Shown here: positions 28,442-36,381 of the stretch, one piece after another
Layout: each line of letters opens with the position of its first letter
Position numbering within the stretch: position 1 is the stretch's first letter
NCBI GenBank assembly: GCA_029778235.1
Contig: JAKOQS010000007.1
Coordinates: forward strand, 1 to 49,743
DNA: 49,743 nucleotides
Origin: Chloroflexota bacterium
Lineage (GTDB): Bacteria; Chloroflexota; Limnocylindria; Limnocylindrales; CSP1-4
Direction: 5' to 3'
The notes under the pieces: generated by a model
What the model saw: only the letters and a program-made list of their open reading frames with translations
The model's database searches: none
Told to the model about the DNA's origin: nothing
Position numbers and translations under genes: made by a program

Positions 28442-28471
28442 CGCGATGGTCGGCAGCGCATCCGCGAATCG

Positions 28472-28486
28472 GATGATCGCGCCATG
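28472..28486 (+). promoter_or_regulatory. Weak leaderless-type -10 (GATGAT) for the first HTH-nuclease-like gene
   Basis: GATGAT (28472-28477) is six bases before the ATG at 28484, the same geometry as the TANNNT promoters, and keeps the critical A2 and T6 positions. No Shine-Dalgarno sequence is visible. Confidence 0.35.
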
Positions 28487-29395
28487 GACGACGTGCGCCT
28501 GCGTCGGGCGATCCGAGCGATCCGACTCCATCGACGGCTCCGCCAGGTCGACCTCGCGCGGATCTCGGGCCTCAGCCAGGCGACGATCTCGGACGTCGAG
28601 CGCGGGCACGCGGGAACGCTGTCGCTTCGCTCGGTCCGTGCCATCGTGGCGGCGCTCGGCGCGGACGCGAGCGTCGAGATCCGCTGGCGGTCCGGTGACG
28701 TCGATCGGCTCCTCGATGAGCGCCATGCCGCGCTCGTCCGGGCGGCCGTCGATCTGCTCGTGCGGCGCGGCTGGCGCGTGGCCACCGAGGTCACCTACTC
28801 GCACTACGGGGAGCGCGGCGCATACGACGTGCTCGCTGTCCACGAAGTCGCGGGGCTTGCGCTTGCGGTCGAGGCGAAGACGCGCCTCGTGTCGCTGGAG
28901 GCGACACTCCGCAAGCTGGACGAGAAGGTCCGCCTCGCCCCGAAGGTAGCCGCCGATCGGTTCGCCATGCGGCCGCACTCCGCGATCCCCATGCTCGTAC
29001 TCCCCGAGGGGACTGCGTCGAGGCGGTCGGTGGCGATGCACGACGCGATCCTCCGCCGAGCCCTGCCGGTCCGCGGCGCGGCGGCACGGGCGTGGCTCGC
29101 CGCCCCGGACGCGACCGCTTCCGGGATCCTGCTCGTGGTGACGCCGAGCCGCACGGGCGGCACGGGCCCGGCGGGCGGGGCAGGCCGAGCCCGGCGGTCG
29201 GGGCGGGCGGGGCCCGGCGGCCTCGGCCTGGAGCGCCGACCCCCCGACCCCCGCGTATCAACCCTGGGACTGCGGGAAGTGTCGCCCGCCGGGAGGGCGT
29301 GGCCGATCGAGCACGGGCGTCGCCAAGTGGACCACCACCCGAGGCCCCCGGCTGATACGCGGTGGCCCGGCCCGGTCTCGCAGTCCGGGGAGTGA
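28484..29395 (+). CDS. XRE-family HTH fused to PD-(D/E)XK nuclease-like domain (copy 1)
   Basis: A 303-residue protein. Residues 4-62 form an HTH_3 domain (RQVDLARISGLSQATISDVERG). Residues 76-155 look like a PD-(D/E)XK fold: RLLDERHAALVRAAVDLLVRRGW, then HYGERGAYDVLAVH (Asp115) and LALAVEAKTRL (Glu130-x-Lys132), with Glu102 as a possible fourth residue. The last 80 residues are low-complexity Gly/Arg/Pro. A paralogue lies on the other side of glyS. No methylase or toxin is nearby. Whether it cuts DNA or acts as a regulator is unknown. Confidence 0.8.
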   Translation: MDDVRLRRAIRAIRLHRRLRQVDLARISGLSQATISDVERGHAGTLSLRSVRAIVAALGADASVEIRWRSGDVDRLLDERHAALVRAAVDLLVRRGWRVATEVTYSHYGERGAYDVLAVHEVAGLALAVEAKTRLVSLEATLRKLDEKVRLAPKVAADRFAMRPHSAIPMLVLPEGTASRRSVAMHDAILRRALPVRGAAARAWLAAPDATASGILLVVTPSRTGGTGPAGGAGRARRSGRAGPGGLGLERRPPDPRVSTLGLREVSPAGRAWPIEHGRRQVDHHPRPPADTRWPGPVSQSGE

Positions 29396-29405
29396 TGCGC
29401 GGTGG
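29251..29405 (+). repeat. TGATRCGCGG boxes at the end of copy 1
   Basis: TGATACGCGGTGG (29353-29365) and TGATGCGCGGTGG (29393-29405) are direct copies 40 bases apart. The inverted form CCGCGTATCA is at 29251-29260. A second pair, GGACTGCG (29267-29274) and CGCAGTCC (29379-29386), is also inverted. They lie in the 3' end of the HTH-nuclease-like gene, just before the glyS promoter. Confidence 0.6.
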
Positions 29406-29407
29406 GT

Positions 29408-29439
29408 CCCTGCTCGTCGCCCGCTGCAGCCGAGCAGGG
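29408..29439 (+). terminator. 9-bp hairpin after the first HTH-nuclease-like gene
   Basis: CCCTGCTCG pairs perfectly with CGAGCAGGG around a 14-base loop, 12 bases after the stop codon. The following glyS promoter element at 29475 fits a terminator here. No U-tract. Confidence 0.55.
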
Positions 29440-29471
29440 CGCCGCCTCACGCCGGGGCCGCACTCCCGCTC

Positions 29472-29480
29472 TGCTACCAT
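29472..29480 (+). promoter_or_regulatory. Extended -10 promoter (TGCTACCAT) of glyS
   Basis: TGC precedes TACCAT, the same extended -10 as at cdaA and at several minus-strand genes here. Transcription would start near 29487, leaving a leader of about 20-60 bases, too short for a T-box riboswitch. Confidence 0.5.
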
Positions 29481-29545
29481 CCGCGGGCACCCTCATCCCG
29501 CGAGCGGGCATGCCACGCCCGAGCGCCATCCGGAGCGTCACCCCT

Positions 29546-30985
29546 GTGAGCGATCCCGCCCCGACCCTTCCCCGGCACGCCCGCGACGTGCTGGACCCCA
29601 CCACCGACCCCGGTCCGGCCGTCGCCGAGCTGGACACCATCGTCGGCCTCTCCAAGCGCCGGGGGTTCATCTACCCGAGCTCGGAGATCTACGGCGGCAT
29701 CAACGCGGTCTGGGACTACGGCCCGCTCGGCGTCGAGCTGAAGAACAACGTCAAGCGCGCCTGGTGGAGGGCGATGGTCCAGGAGCGCGACGACATCGTC
29801 GGTCTCGACTCCGGGATCCTGATGGCGCCCCAGATCTGGATCACGTCGGGGCACGTCGCGGAGTTCAGCGACCCCCTCGTCGAGTGCCGCGACTGCCGCC
29901 GGCGGTATCGCCTCGACGAGCTCCCGGGCGCGGAGGACCTGGCCCAGTCGGACCTCCGGGACCCCGGCATCATCGAGCGCCTCGGCCTGCGCTGCCCGGC
30001 CGACGACGGCGAGCTGAGCCCGCCCCGCCGCTTCAACCTCATGTTCAAGACGTTCATGGGGCCCGTCGAGGAGGAGGCCGCCGAGATCTACCTGCGGCCG
30101 GAGACCGCCCAGGGGATCTACGTGAACTTCCGGAACGTGAAGGAGACCAGCCGGAAGAAGGTCCCCTTCGGGATCGCCCAGATCGGCAAGGCGTTCCGCA
30201 ACGAGATCAGCCCGGGCAACTTCGTCTTCCGGATGCGCGAGTTCGAGCAGATGGAGATGCAGTTCTTCGTCCACCCGGATCGCGCGGCGGAGCATTTCGA
30301 GGAGTGGCTCCCGCGCCGCCGGGCGTGGTACGAGGCCTACGGGGTCACCCCCGCCCGTCTCCGGACCCGCGAGCATGCGCCGGACGAGCTCGCCCACTAC
30401 GCGAAGAAGGCCGTGGACGTCGAGTACCGCTTCCCGTTCGGGTGGAAGGAGCTCGAGGGGATCCACAACCGCGGTGACTGGGACCTCGGCCGACACATGG
30501 AGGCCTCGGGCGAGAACCTGGAGTACTTCGATCCGGCGACCGAGGAGCACTTCATCCCCTGGATCGTCGAGACCTCTGCCGGCGCCGACCGCGCGGCCTT
30601 CACCTTCCTCCTCGACGCGTATCGGGAGGAGGAGGTCCGCGGCGAGAAGCGCGTCGTCCTGGGGCTGCACCCGGACCTCGCCCCATACAAGGTCGCGGTC
30701 CTGCCGCTCCTCAAGAAGCGTCCCGAGATCGTCGAGATGTGCCACCGCATCAAGTCCGACCTCCAGCGCGACGTGATGGCCGTCTACGACGACACGGCCG
30801 CGATCGGCAAGCTCTACCGGCGACAGGACGAGATCGGCACGCCGTGGTGCGTGACGGTCGACGTCGACTCGCTCGACGACGGCGCCGTGACCATCCGCGA
30901 TCGCGATGCGATGACGCAGGAGCGCGTGAGCGCCGACCGCGTGCGCGAGGTGATCGCCGACCGGATTCGCGCCGCGCGACCGTAG
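29546..30985 (+). CDS. glyS: Glycyl-tRNA synthetase, homodimeric class II type
   Basis: Charges tRNA-Gly. This is the alpha2 form found in archaea, eukaryotes and many Gram-positives, not the alpha2beta2 form. RRGFIYPSSEIYGGINAVWDYGPLG, LRPETAQGIYVNFRNV, motif 2 FRNEISPGNFVFRMREFEQME and HNRGDWDLGRHME are present, and the anticodon-binding domain ends the protein. From GTG at 29546 it has 479 residues. ATG at 29510 (491 residues) is possible; starts further up precede the likely promoter. Confidence 0.95.
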   Translation: MSDPAPTLPRHARDVLDPTTDPGPAVAELDTIVGLSKRRGFIYPSSEIYGGINAVWDYGPLGVELKNNVKRAWWRAMVQERDDIVGLDSGILMAPQIWITSGHVAEFSDPLVECRDCRRRYRLDELPGAEDLAQSDLRDPGIIERLGLRCPADDGELSPPRRFNLMFKTFMGPVEEEAAEIYLRPETAQGIYVNFRNVKETSRKKVPFGIAQIGKAFRNEISPGNFVFRMREFEQMEMQFFVHPDRAAEHFEEWLPRRRAWYEAYGVTPARLRTREHAPDELAHYAKKAVDVEYRFPFGWKELEGIHNRGDWDLGRHMEASGENLEYFDPATEEHFIPWIVETSAGADRAAFTFLLDAYREEEVRGEKRVVLGLHPDLAPYKVAVLPLLKKRPEIVEMCHRIKSDLQRDVMAVYDDTAAIGKLYRRQDEIGTPWCVTVDVDSLDDGAVTIRDRDAMTQERVSADRVREVIADRIRAARP

Positions 30986-31172
30986 CGGGCGCTCTCCGGC
31001 GAACGCGACCCCGGGCGGCTCTCCGCGATGCCGACCAGGGCGGCGCTACGGTGGGTCCGAAGCGGTTCAGGCGCCGCGCAGGCGAACAGCGCGCCGCTCC
31101 CGGGCCCCCGGGGTGAGTGCCGGTCGAGCCGCCGGTGTGCCCCGGTCGATGCGGCCGCGGCACGATCCGGGC

Positions 31173-31958
31173 GTGGACCAGAGGCGTGTGGGCCGGGCGT
31201 TGCGGGTGCTGAGGCGGGCGCGGCGTCTTCGCCAGGCTGACGTCGCCACGGCTGCCGGCGTCTCCCAGTCCACCGTCTCGCAGATCGAGCTGGGTCGCTG
31301 GGACGCGATGTCCATGCGGACGCTGTGCCGGGTGTTCGACGCGGTGGAGGCCGACATCGACATGGGCGTCCGCTACCGCGGCGGAGAGCTCGATCGCCTC
31401 CTCGACGAGCGGCACGCATCGACGGCATCCGCCATGTCGTCTCTCCTGTCGTCCCGCGGATGGACCGTCACGCCAGAGGTCAGCTTCAACCACTACGGGG
31501 ATCGTGGCTCGGTCGACCTCCTTGCCTTCCATCCACCGTCGCACGTGCTGCTCGTGGTCGAGGTGAAGTCGGAGATCGCCTCCACCGAGGAGACGCTGCG
31601 GCGCCTCGACGTCAAGGCACGTCTCGGACGAACGATCGCCGGTGGGAGGCTTGGCGTCGAGCCGGTCAGCGTCGTCCGCCTCCTTGCGATCCGCGCCTCT
31701 TCGGCGAACCGGGACCGAGTCGCGCGCCTGGACCCGCTGCTCGGTCCGGCCTTCCCCCTCCGCGGTGGCCGGCTCACCGGATGGCTCCGCGCGCCGACGC
31801 CCCTCGAGGGTCGGCTGGCCGCCGGCCTCATGTTCGTCCGGGATACCGGCCGGGCCGGTCGGAATGAAGGTCCGAGGCCGAGGCGGCGTGCGACCCGCGG
31901 CACAGATCCTGCCGGTCGAGCGTGGACCGGCTCGTGTTGGACGTCGCCGAGGGGGTGA
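31173..31958 (+). CDS. XRE-family HTH fused to PD-(D/E)XK nuclease-like domain (copy 2)
   Basis: A 261-residue paralogue of the protein at 28484. The HTH (RQADVATAAGVSQSTVSQIELG) occupies about residues 5-57. The nuclease-like domain repeats the shared blocks RLLDERHAS, SRGWTVTPEVSFNHYGDRGSVDLLAFH (catalytic-type Asp) and LLVVEVKSEIAS (Glu-x-Lys), then EETLRRLDVKARL. The tail is basic and low-complexity. GTG at 31173 aligns with the start of copy 1; the frame opens further up at 31113. It is the gene after glyS, on the same strand. Confidence 0.8.
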   Translation: MDQRRVGRALRVLRRARRLRQADVATAAGVSQSTVSQIELGRWDAMSMRTLCRVFDAVEADIDMGVRYRGGELDRLLDERHASTASAMSSLLSSRGWTVTPEVSFNHYGDRGSVDLLAFHPPSHVLLVVEVKSEIASTEETLRRLDVKARLGRTIAGGRLGVEPVSVVRLLAIRASSANRDRVARLDPLLGPAFPLRGGRLTGWLRAPTPLEGRLAAGLMFVRDTGRAGRNEGPRPRRRATRGTDPAGRAWTGSCWTSPRG

Positions 31959-32073
31959 GTCGCTGTCGGAGCGTCCGCGGCACCGACGTGGCGGGTATTC
32001 CGGAAGTGCGCGACGGCAGCCGCCCCCCGCGGCCCCGGGCGGGCCCGTCGCCCGGCGTGGGCCGCGTGTGAGA

Positions 32074-32098
32074 GGAGCCCCGCCGTGGGCGGGGCTCC
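32074..32098 (+). terminator. Strong bidirectional terminator hairpin
   Basis: GGAGCCCCGCC and GGCGGGGCTCC form a perfect 11-bp stem with a GTG loop. It lies between the plus-strand HTH-nuclease-like gene and the minus-strand nfnB stop at 32135, so it can end both convergent transcripts. Confidence 0.8.
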
Positions 32099-32134
32099 GA
32101 AGGGTGCCTCGGGATGGCGCCTCGGCGCCCGCGA

Positions 32135-33661
32135 TCAGGCGGGGACGCCGACCTGCGCGAGGAGGTACTCGTCGATCGCATGGGCGGCGTTCTTGCCGTC
32201 GCCCATCGCGAGGATGACCGTGGCCGCTCCGCGGACGATGTCACCCCCGGCGAAGACGCCGGGCATGCTCGTCATCCCCCGCTCGTCGGTCTCGATGTAC
32301 CCGTACTTCGAGATCTTCAGCTCGGGGGCGGTGGCGGTCAGGAGCGGGTTCGACCGCGTCCCGATCGCGACGACGACCATGTCCGTCTCGAGGACGAACT
32401 CCGAGCCCGGGATCGGGATCGGACGCCGGCGGCCGGAATCGTCGGGCTCGCCGAGCTCCATCCGGATGCACTTCAGGCCCGTGACCCAGCCGTTCTCGTC
32501 GCCGAGGACCTCGACGGGCGCCGTGAGCATCTCGAAGATGACGCCCTCCTGCTCCGCGTGGTGGACCTCCTCCACGCGAGCCGGCAGCTCCTCCTTGCCG
32601 CGGCGGTAGACGATCGTCGACGTCGCCGCGCCCATCCGCATCGCCGTGCGGACCGAGTCCATCGCGACGTTGCCGCCGCCGACGACGGCGACGCGCTGCC
32701 CGTGGAGGACCGGCGTGTCCGTCCTGCCGGACCAGGCCCCCATGAGGTTCACGCGCGTGAGGTACTCGTTCGCGCTGTAGACGCCCTTGAGGTTCTCGCC
32801 GGGCACGTTCATGAAGACGGGAAGGCCCGCGCCGACGGCGATGAAGATCGCGTCGAACCGCTCCCGCAGCTCGGTGAGCGTCCACGTCTTGCCGATGATC
32901 GCGTTCGTCTCGATCTTCGCTCCGCGGGCGACGAGCCGGTCGACCTCCTGCTGGACGATGTCCTTGGGGAGGCGGAACTCGGGGATCCCGTAGATGAGGA
33001 CGCCCCCCGGCGCGTGGAAGGCCTCGAAGATGGTCACCTCGTGGCCGAGCGCGGTCAGCTCGCCCGCGGCGGTGAGCCCGGCCGGGCCGGACCCCACGAT
33101 CGCGACCTTGCGACCGGTGGGCTCATGGACGTCGAGGACGATGGCGCCCTCGTGCGTGTTCGCCCAGTCGGCGACGAAGCGTTCGAGCGCCCCGATGGCG
33201 ACGGCGGGCCCCTTCTTCGCGCGGATGCACCGGCCCTCGCACTGGATCTCCTGCGGGCAGACGCGGCCCGTGACGCACGGCAGGGCGTTGTCTGTGAGCA
33301 TGGATCGCGCCGCGCCGCGGACGTCGCCCTCCTGGAGCAGCTTGATGAAGCCCGGGATGTCCACCCGCACCGGGCAGCCGTCCATGCACGTCGGGTTCTT
33401 GCACTGGAGGCAGCGGTCGGCCTCGAGGAACGCGAGGGCCTCCGTGTAGCCGAGGTTGACCTCGGCGAAGTCGTGCGCGCGGACCTCCGCCGGGCGCTCC
33501 GGCATGCCGACGCGCTCGATCGCCATCCGCTCCCGGTTGGTGGGCGGTGCTGTCGTCGGATCGCCCGGGATGTGCGGGGGAAGGGGGGGAGCGCCGGCCT
33601 CATCCCTGTGGCCGGCGCCCGCGCGGGCCGACGGGACGGTCGGCTCGAGCGGTTCGCTCAT
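32135..33661 (-). CDS. nfnB: NfnB/GltD-like NAD(P)H oxidoreductase, Fe-S flavoprotein
   Basis: A 508-residue protein with an N-terminal double [4Fe-4S] domain: Cys84, Cys87, Cys92, Cys96 (CLQCKNPTCMDGC), then Cys129, Cys135, Cys141 and Cys145. An FAD site (VAIVGSGPAGLTAAGEL) and an NADP site (VAVVGGGNVAMDSVRTAMRMGA) follow. It resembles the small subunit of glutamate synthase, but no large subunit is nearby. Directly upstream and overlapping by ATGA is the NfnA-type partner, so an electron-bifurcating NADH-dependent ferredoxin:NADP oxidoreductase is likely. Sulfide dehydrogenase (SudA) is the alternative. Confidence 0.87.
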   Translation of the reverse strand: MSEPLEPTVPSARAGAGHRDEAGAPPLPPHIPGDPTTAPPTNRERMAIERVGMPERPAEVRAHDFAEVNLGYTEALAFLEADRCLQCKNPTCMDGCPVRVDIPGFIKLLQEGDVRGAARSMLTDNALPCVTGRVCPQEIQCEGRCIRAKKGPAVAIGALERFVADWANTHEGAIVLDVHEPTGRKVAIVGSGPAGLTAAGELTALGHEVTIFEAFHAPGGVLIYGIPEFRLPKDIVQQEVDRLVARGAKIETNAIIGKTWTLTELRERFDAIFIAVGAGLPVFMNVPGENLKGVYSANEYLTRVNLMGAWSGRTDTPVLHGQRVAVVGGGNVAMDSVRTAMRMGAATSTIVYRRGKEELPARVEEVHHAEQEGVIFEMLTAPVEVLGDENGWVTGLKCIRMELGEPDDSGRRRPIPIPGSEFVLETDMVVVAIGTRSNPLLTATAPELKISKYGYIETDERGMTSMPGVFAGGDIVRGAATVILAMGDGKNAAHAIDEYLLAQVGVPA

Positions 33662-34578
33662 CGGGACGCCTCCTGGAGGGCGGGCGCACCCCCGGCGGGA
33701 GCGTCCGAGCCGACCTCCGGCTCGGGAGCCGCGCCCGCGAGCTCCGCCATCTTGCGCACGTGGATCTGCTGCTGCCGCTCGAGTGCGGCCTGCTCGAACG
33801 ACCGGTAGGTGGAGAGCCGGTCGGCAAGCTCACGGAAGTCGACCGCGTGCGCGTCGAACTCCGGTCCGTCCACGCACGCGTACACGGTCTTCCCGCCGAC
33901 CGTCACGCGGCAGCCGCCGCACATGCCGGTCCCGTCCACCATGATCGCGTTCAGCGACGCCAGCGTCGGGACCCCGTACGGTTCCGTCATCGCGGAGACC
34001 GCCCGCATCATCGGGACCGGTCCCACCGCGTAGATCTCGTCCACCCCGCCGGCGTCAAGCGCGTCCTTCAGCGCGTCCGTGACGAAGCCGTGGCGGCCGT
34101 AGCTGCCGTCGTCCGTGCAGACGATGACGTCGCCGTAGCGGCGCAGCTCCTCCTCGTAGATGACCCACTCGCGCGACCGGCCGCCGATGATGCTCGTGAC
34201 CCGCACGCCCTTCGCCGCGAGCCCCTGGGCGATCGGGTGCACGACCGCGGTCCCCACGCCGCCGCCGACGCAGACCGCGTGGCCCGACTCGATGAGCTCC
34301 GTCGGGCGGCCCAGCGGTCCGGCGATGTCGGCGATCGAATCCCCGACCTCGAGCGCGACGAGGTCGCCGGTGCTCTTCCCGACGGACTGGATGACGAGCG
34401 TGATCGTGCCCGCCTCGGCATCGCCGTCGGCGATCGTGAGCGGGATCCGCTCGGCGCCGGGGCCCATGTGGACGATCACGAACTGGCCGGGCTTGCGGAT
34501 CTGGGCGATCCGGGGCGCCTCGACGACGAGCCGGGTGACGTTGGGCGAGAGCTGTGCCTTCTCGCGGACAGGGTGCAT
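33658..34578 (-). CDS. nfnA: NfnA-like FAD/NAD/[2Fe-2S] subunit
   Basis: A 306-residue partner of NfnB. A ferredoxin-reductase-like FAD domain comes first (RIPLTIADGD; AGPLGRP), then the NAD domain (VCVGGGVGTAVVHPIAQGL) and a C-terminal [2Fe-2S] site (DGTGMCGGCRV, then YACVDGPEFDAH). The last 30 residues are a variable tail. The frame is open to 34686, but ATG at 34578 follows GAGGA and starts at the conserved fold (MHPVREKAQLSPNV). It overlaps nfnB by 4 bases. Confidence 0.87.
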   Translation of the reverse strand: MHPVREKAQLSPNVTRLVVEAPRIAQIRKPGQFVIVHMGPGAERIPLTIADGDAEAGTITLVIQSVGKSTGDLVALEVGDSIADIAGPLGRPTELIESGHAVCVGGGVGTAVVHPIAQGLAAKGVRVTSIIGGRSREWVIYEEELRRYGDVIVCTDDGSYGRHGFVTDALKDALDAGGVDEIYAVGPVPMMRAVSAMTEPYGVPTLASLNAIMVDGTGMCGGCRVTVGGKTVYACVDGPEFDAHAVDFRELADRLSTYRSFEQAALERQQQIHVRKMAELAGAAPEPEVGSDAPAGGAPALQEASR

Positions 34579-34764
34579 CGGATCCTCGCGGTGGTGCTGT
34601 GTCGCGCCTATCGTGCCACCGATGCGCCGGGCCGACCTATTCCCTTTTGCGCATACATGAGTGGGCCGAATGTCACGCGGGCGCATGAGCGCGGGGCGGG
34701 CCTGCGCGCCTGCGCGCGTGCCCGCTCCTGCGCGGGTGCCGAGCCTTCGTGTGTGGCCGCCGGA

Positions 34765-35289
34765 TCACGCTGTCGCGGCGCCGTCCTTCCAGAAGACGGT
34801 GCCGAACAGGCCGATCGCGGCCATGTACAGGCCGAGGCCGACCGCCGTGAGGTAGAGCGCGTGCGTCAGGTCCGGGATGAGACCGAGCACGAGGGTGACG
34901 AGCGCGAGGACGAGGAGCACGAACGGGACCCAGAACGCAAGCGCTGCGGAGAGCACGATCCCCGCGCGCGACATCGTCGCCAACGTGGTGGCGACATCAG
35001 CCCGGTTCTCGGGCGCGCGCCCGTACACGACGACGATGGCCGCGAGCAGGACGAGCGCCGCGACGCTCGACGCGACCCACAGGTCGTGATCGGCGACGGG
35101 ATAACGGCCCGCGATGACCGGGACCAGGGCGACGATGACCACCCAGATCGCGATGGACATCACCCAGCGGATCGAGTTGACCTCGCCCACGTCCATCGAG
35201 GGGCCGGACCGGACGGCGATGAGCGCCCCGAACCCGACGAACACGCCGGCGATCCCGGCGAGCTGGAGCAGCAGGTCGGCGTCCTGCAT
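34765..35289 (-). CDS. Small integral membrane protein, function unknown
   Basis: A 174-residue protein with about five transmembrane segments: near residues 7-27 (LQLAGIAGVFVGFGALIAV), 38-60, 67-89, 103-130 and 143-165. It has no recognised catalytic motif. It ends FWKDGAATA. The start MQDADLLLQLAG is chosen because GGAGG lies nine or so bases upstream; the frame extends to 35379 with no hydrophobic or conserved content. It lies between two redox genes on the same strand. Confidence 0.7.
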   Translation of the reverse strand: MQDADLLLQLAGIAGVFVGFGALIAVRSGPSMDVGEVNSIRWVMSIAIWVVIVALVPVIAGRYPVADHDLWVASSVAALVLLAAIVVVYGRAPENRADVATTLATMSRAGIVLSAALAFWVPFVLLVLALVTLVLGLIPDLTHALYLTAVGLGLYMAAIGLFGTVFWKDGAATA

Positions 35290-35429
35290 CTCTCGCCGCC
35301 TCCGGAAGGCCGTCCCCGGTGGACGGCGAGGTCCCGCCGCGAGCGCGGGCTGCGCGTCGGAGCTGGCGCGTGTCGCCACGATGCCACCGCCCGGCCGCGA
35401 TGCGCCAGAGCCGGACGGACCCGCGATGC

Positions 35430-35451
35430 CCGCCGCCTCTCGGTGCGGCGG
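35430..35451 (-). terminator. Hairpin just after the ferredoxin-reductase-like gene
   Basis: CCGCCGC and GCGGCGG pair perfectly around an 8-base loop, four bases past the stop codon on the minus strand. It probably ends that transcript before the membrane-protein gene. No U-tract. Confidence 0.5.
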
Positions 35452-35455
35452 TGGC

Positions 35456-36268
35456 TCAGCCCGCGGCGGCGGGTGCGGTCGCGTCCTTGCCCTTCGGCCA
35501 GTAGAGCTCCTTCTTGACGTGAAACTCCGGGAAGCCGCGGTTCATGAGGACGCCCTCGACGTTGAGGATCATCTCCGGGTTGCCGCAGATGTAGACGACG
35601 GTGCGGTCCGGCCGCAGGCCCATGTCGCGGCAGACGTCTCCCATCACGGCCTCGACCCGCCCCGTGCGGCCCGCCCAGCCCGCGTTCCGCGGGTCCGACG
35701 GCCGGCTGACGGTGGGGACGTACCGGACCGGGTAGGTGCCGTCGCGCTCCCAGCCCTCCAGCAGGTCGCGGTAGCCGAGCTCGTCGGCGTACGAGACGCC
35801 GTGGAGGACGACCGTCTTCCGCGGCTTCTTCTGGGCGGCGGTCTCGCGGATCATCGAGATGAATGGCGCGATCCCGGTCCCGGTGGAGACGAACAGGTGC
35901 GTCCGCTTGTCCTCGGGCTCCAGCATGAACCTGCCCTTGGGACCCGTCATCCGCATCGGCTGGCCCTCCTCGAGCCGCCAGAGCAGCGTGGTGAAGCGGA
36001 TGATGGGGACCAGCCGGACGTAGAACTCGTAGCCGTCGGCGGCGTCGGACGGCGCGGACGCGACCGAGTACGGCCGTTGCCAGAGCTTGTCGTCGGCGAA
36101 GACGCCGATCGTCATGTACTGGCCGGGATCGAACCGGACCGGCTCGCCGTCGAAGCGGACCTTGAAGTACGCGAGGGTCTCGGTCTCGTCGCGGCGCTCG
36201 ACGATCCGCGCGTTGTAGCGCTCGTCCTCGCTCACGATGACGCGTTCGTCCGCGATCGGAAGTGACAT
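35456..36268 (-). CDS. fpr: Ferredoxin-NADP+ reductase-like flavoprotein
   Basis: A 270-residue FAD oxidoreductase of the bacterial FNR type. The FAD motif is WQRPYSVASAPSD, the nucleotide-binding loop is STGTGIAPFISMIRE, and VVYICGNPEMILNVEGVL and the terminal FHVKKELYWPKGK are family features. It probably moves electrons between NADPH and ferredoxin or flavodoxin. ATG at 36268 begins MSLPIADERV; the open frame further up (to 36511) covers the divergent promoter region and is not coding. Confidence 0.9.
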   Translation of the reverse strand: MSLPIADERVIVSEDERYNARIVERRDETETLAYFKVRFDGEPVRFDPGQYMTIGVFADDKLWQRPYSVASAPSDAADGYEFYVRLVPIIRFTTLLWRLEEGQPMRMTGPKGRFMLEPEDKRTHLFVSTGTGIAPFISMIRETAAQKKPRKTVVLHGVSYADELGYRDLLEGWERDGTYPVRYVPTVSRPSDPRNAGWAGRTGRVEAVMGDVCRDMGLRPDRTVVYICGNPEMILNVEGVLMNRGFPEFHVKKELYWPKGKDATAPAAAG

Positions 36269-36308
36269 GGCGTGCCTCGAGCAGGCGCCCCGGGCGGGCG
36301 ACGATGCG

Positions 36309-36320
36309 ACGAGCCTAGCA
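36309..36320 (-). promoter_or_regulatory. Extended -10 promoter (TGCTAGGCT) of the reductase gene
   Basis: On the minus strand TAGGCT (36317-36312) preceded by TGC gives an extended -10. The transcript would have a leader of about 40 bases. No clear -35 box. Confidence 0.5.
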
Positions 36321-36381
36321 CCGGCGTCGGGCTCGCGTCCGGCGGGTCCACGCCCGCTGCAGCCCGCCCGCGCGCGAGGCG

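Noticed and set aside
29396-29545. Possible T-box riboswitch before glyS
   Set aside because: The predicted transcript start leaves at most about 60 bases of leader, and no TGGNACCGCG-type T-box core is present.
28484-31958. Restriction-modification or toxin-antitoxin system built from the two HTH-nuclease-like genes
   Set aside because: No methyltransferase, toxin or antitoxin partner is adjacent, and an essential synthetase gene separates the two; kept as an open question rather than a call.
34605-34620. TGGCAC upstream of nfnA on the minus strand, resembling a sigma-54 -24 element
   Set aside because: The -12 TTGC(A/T) half is missing at the required spacing and the gene has a normal ribosome site; chance match.
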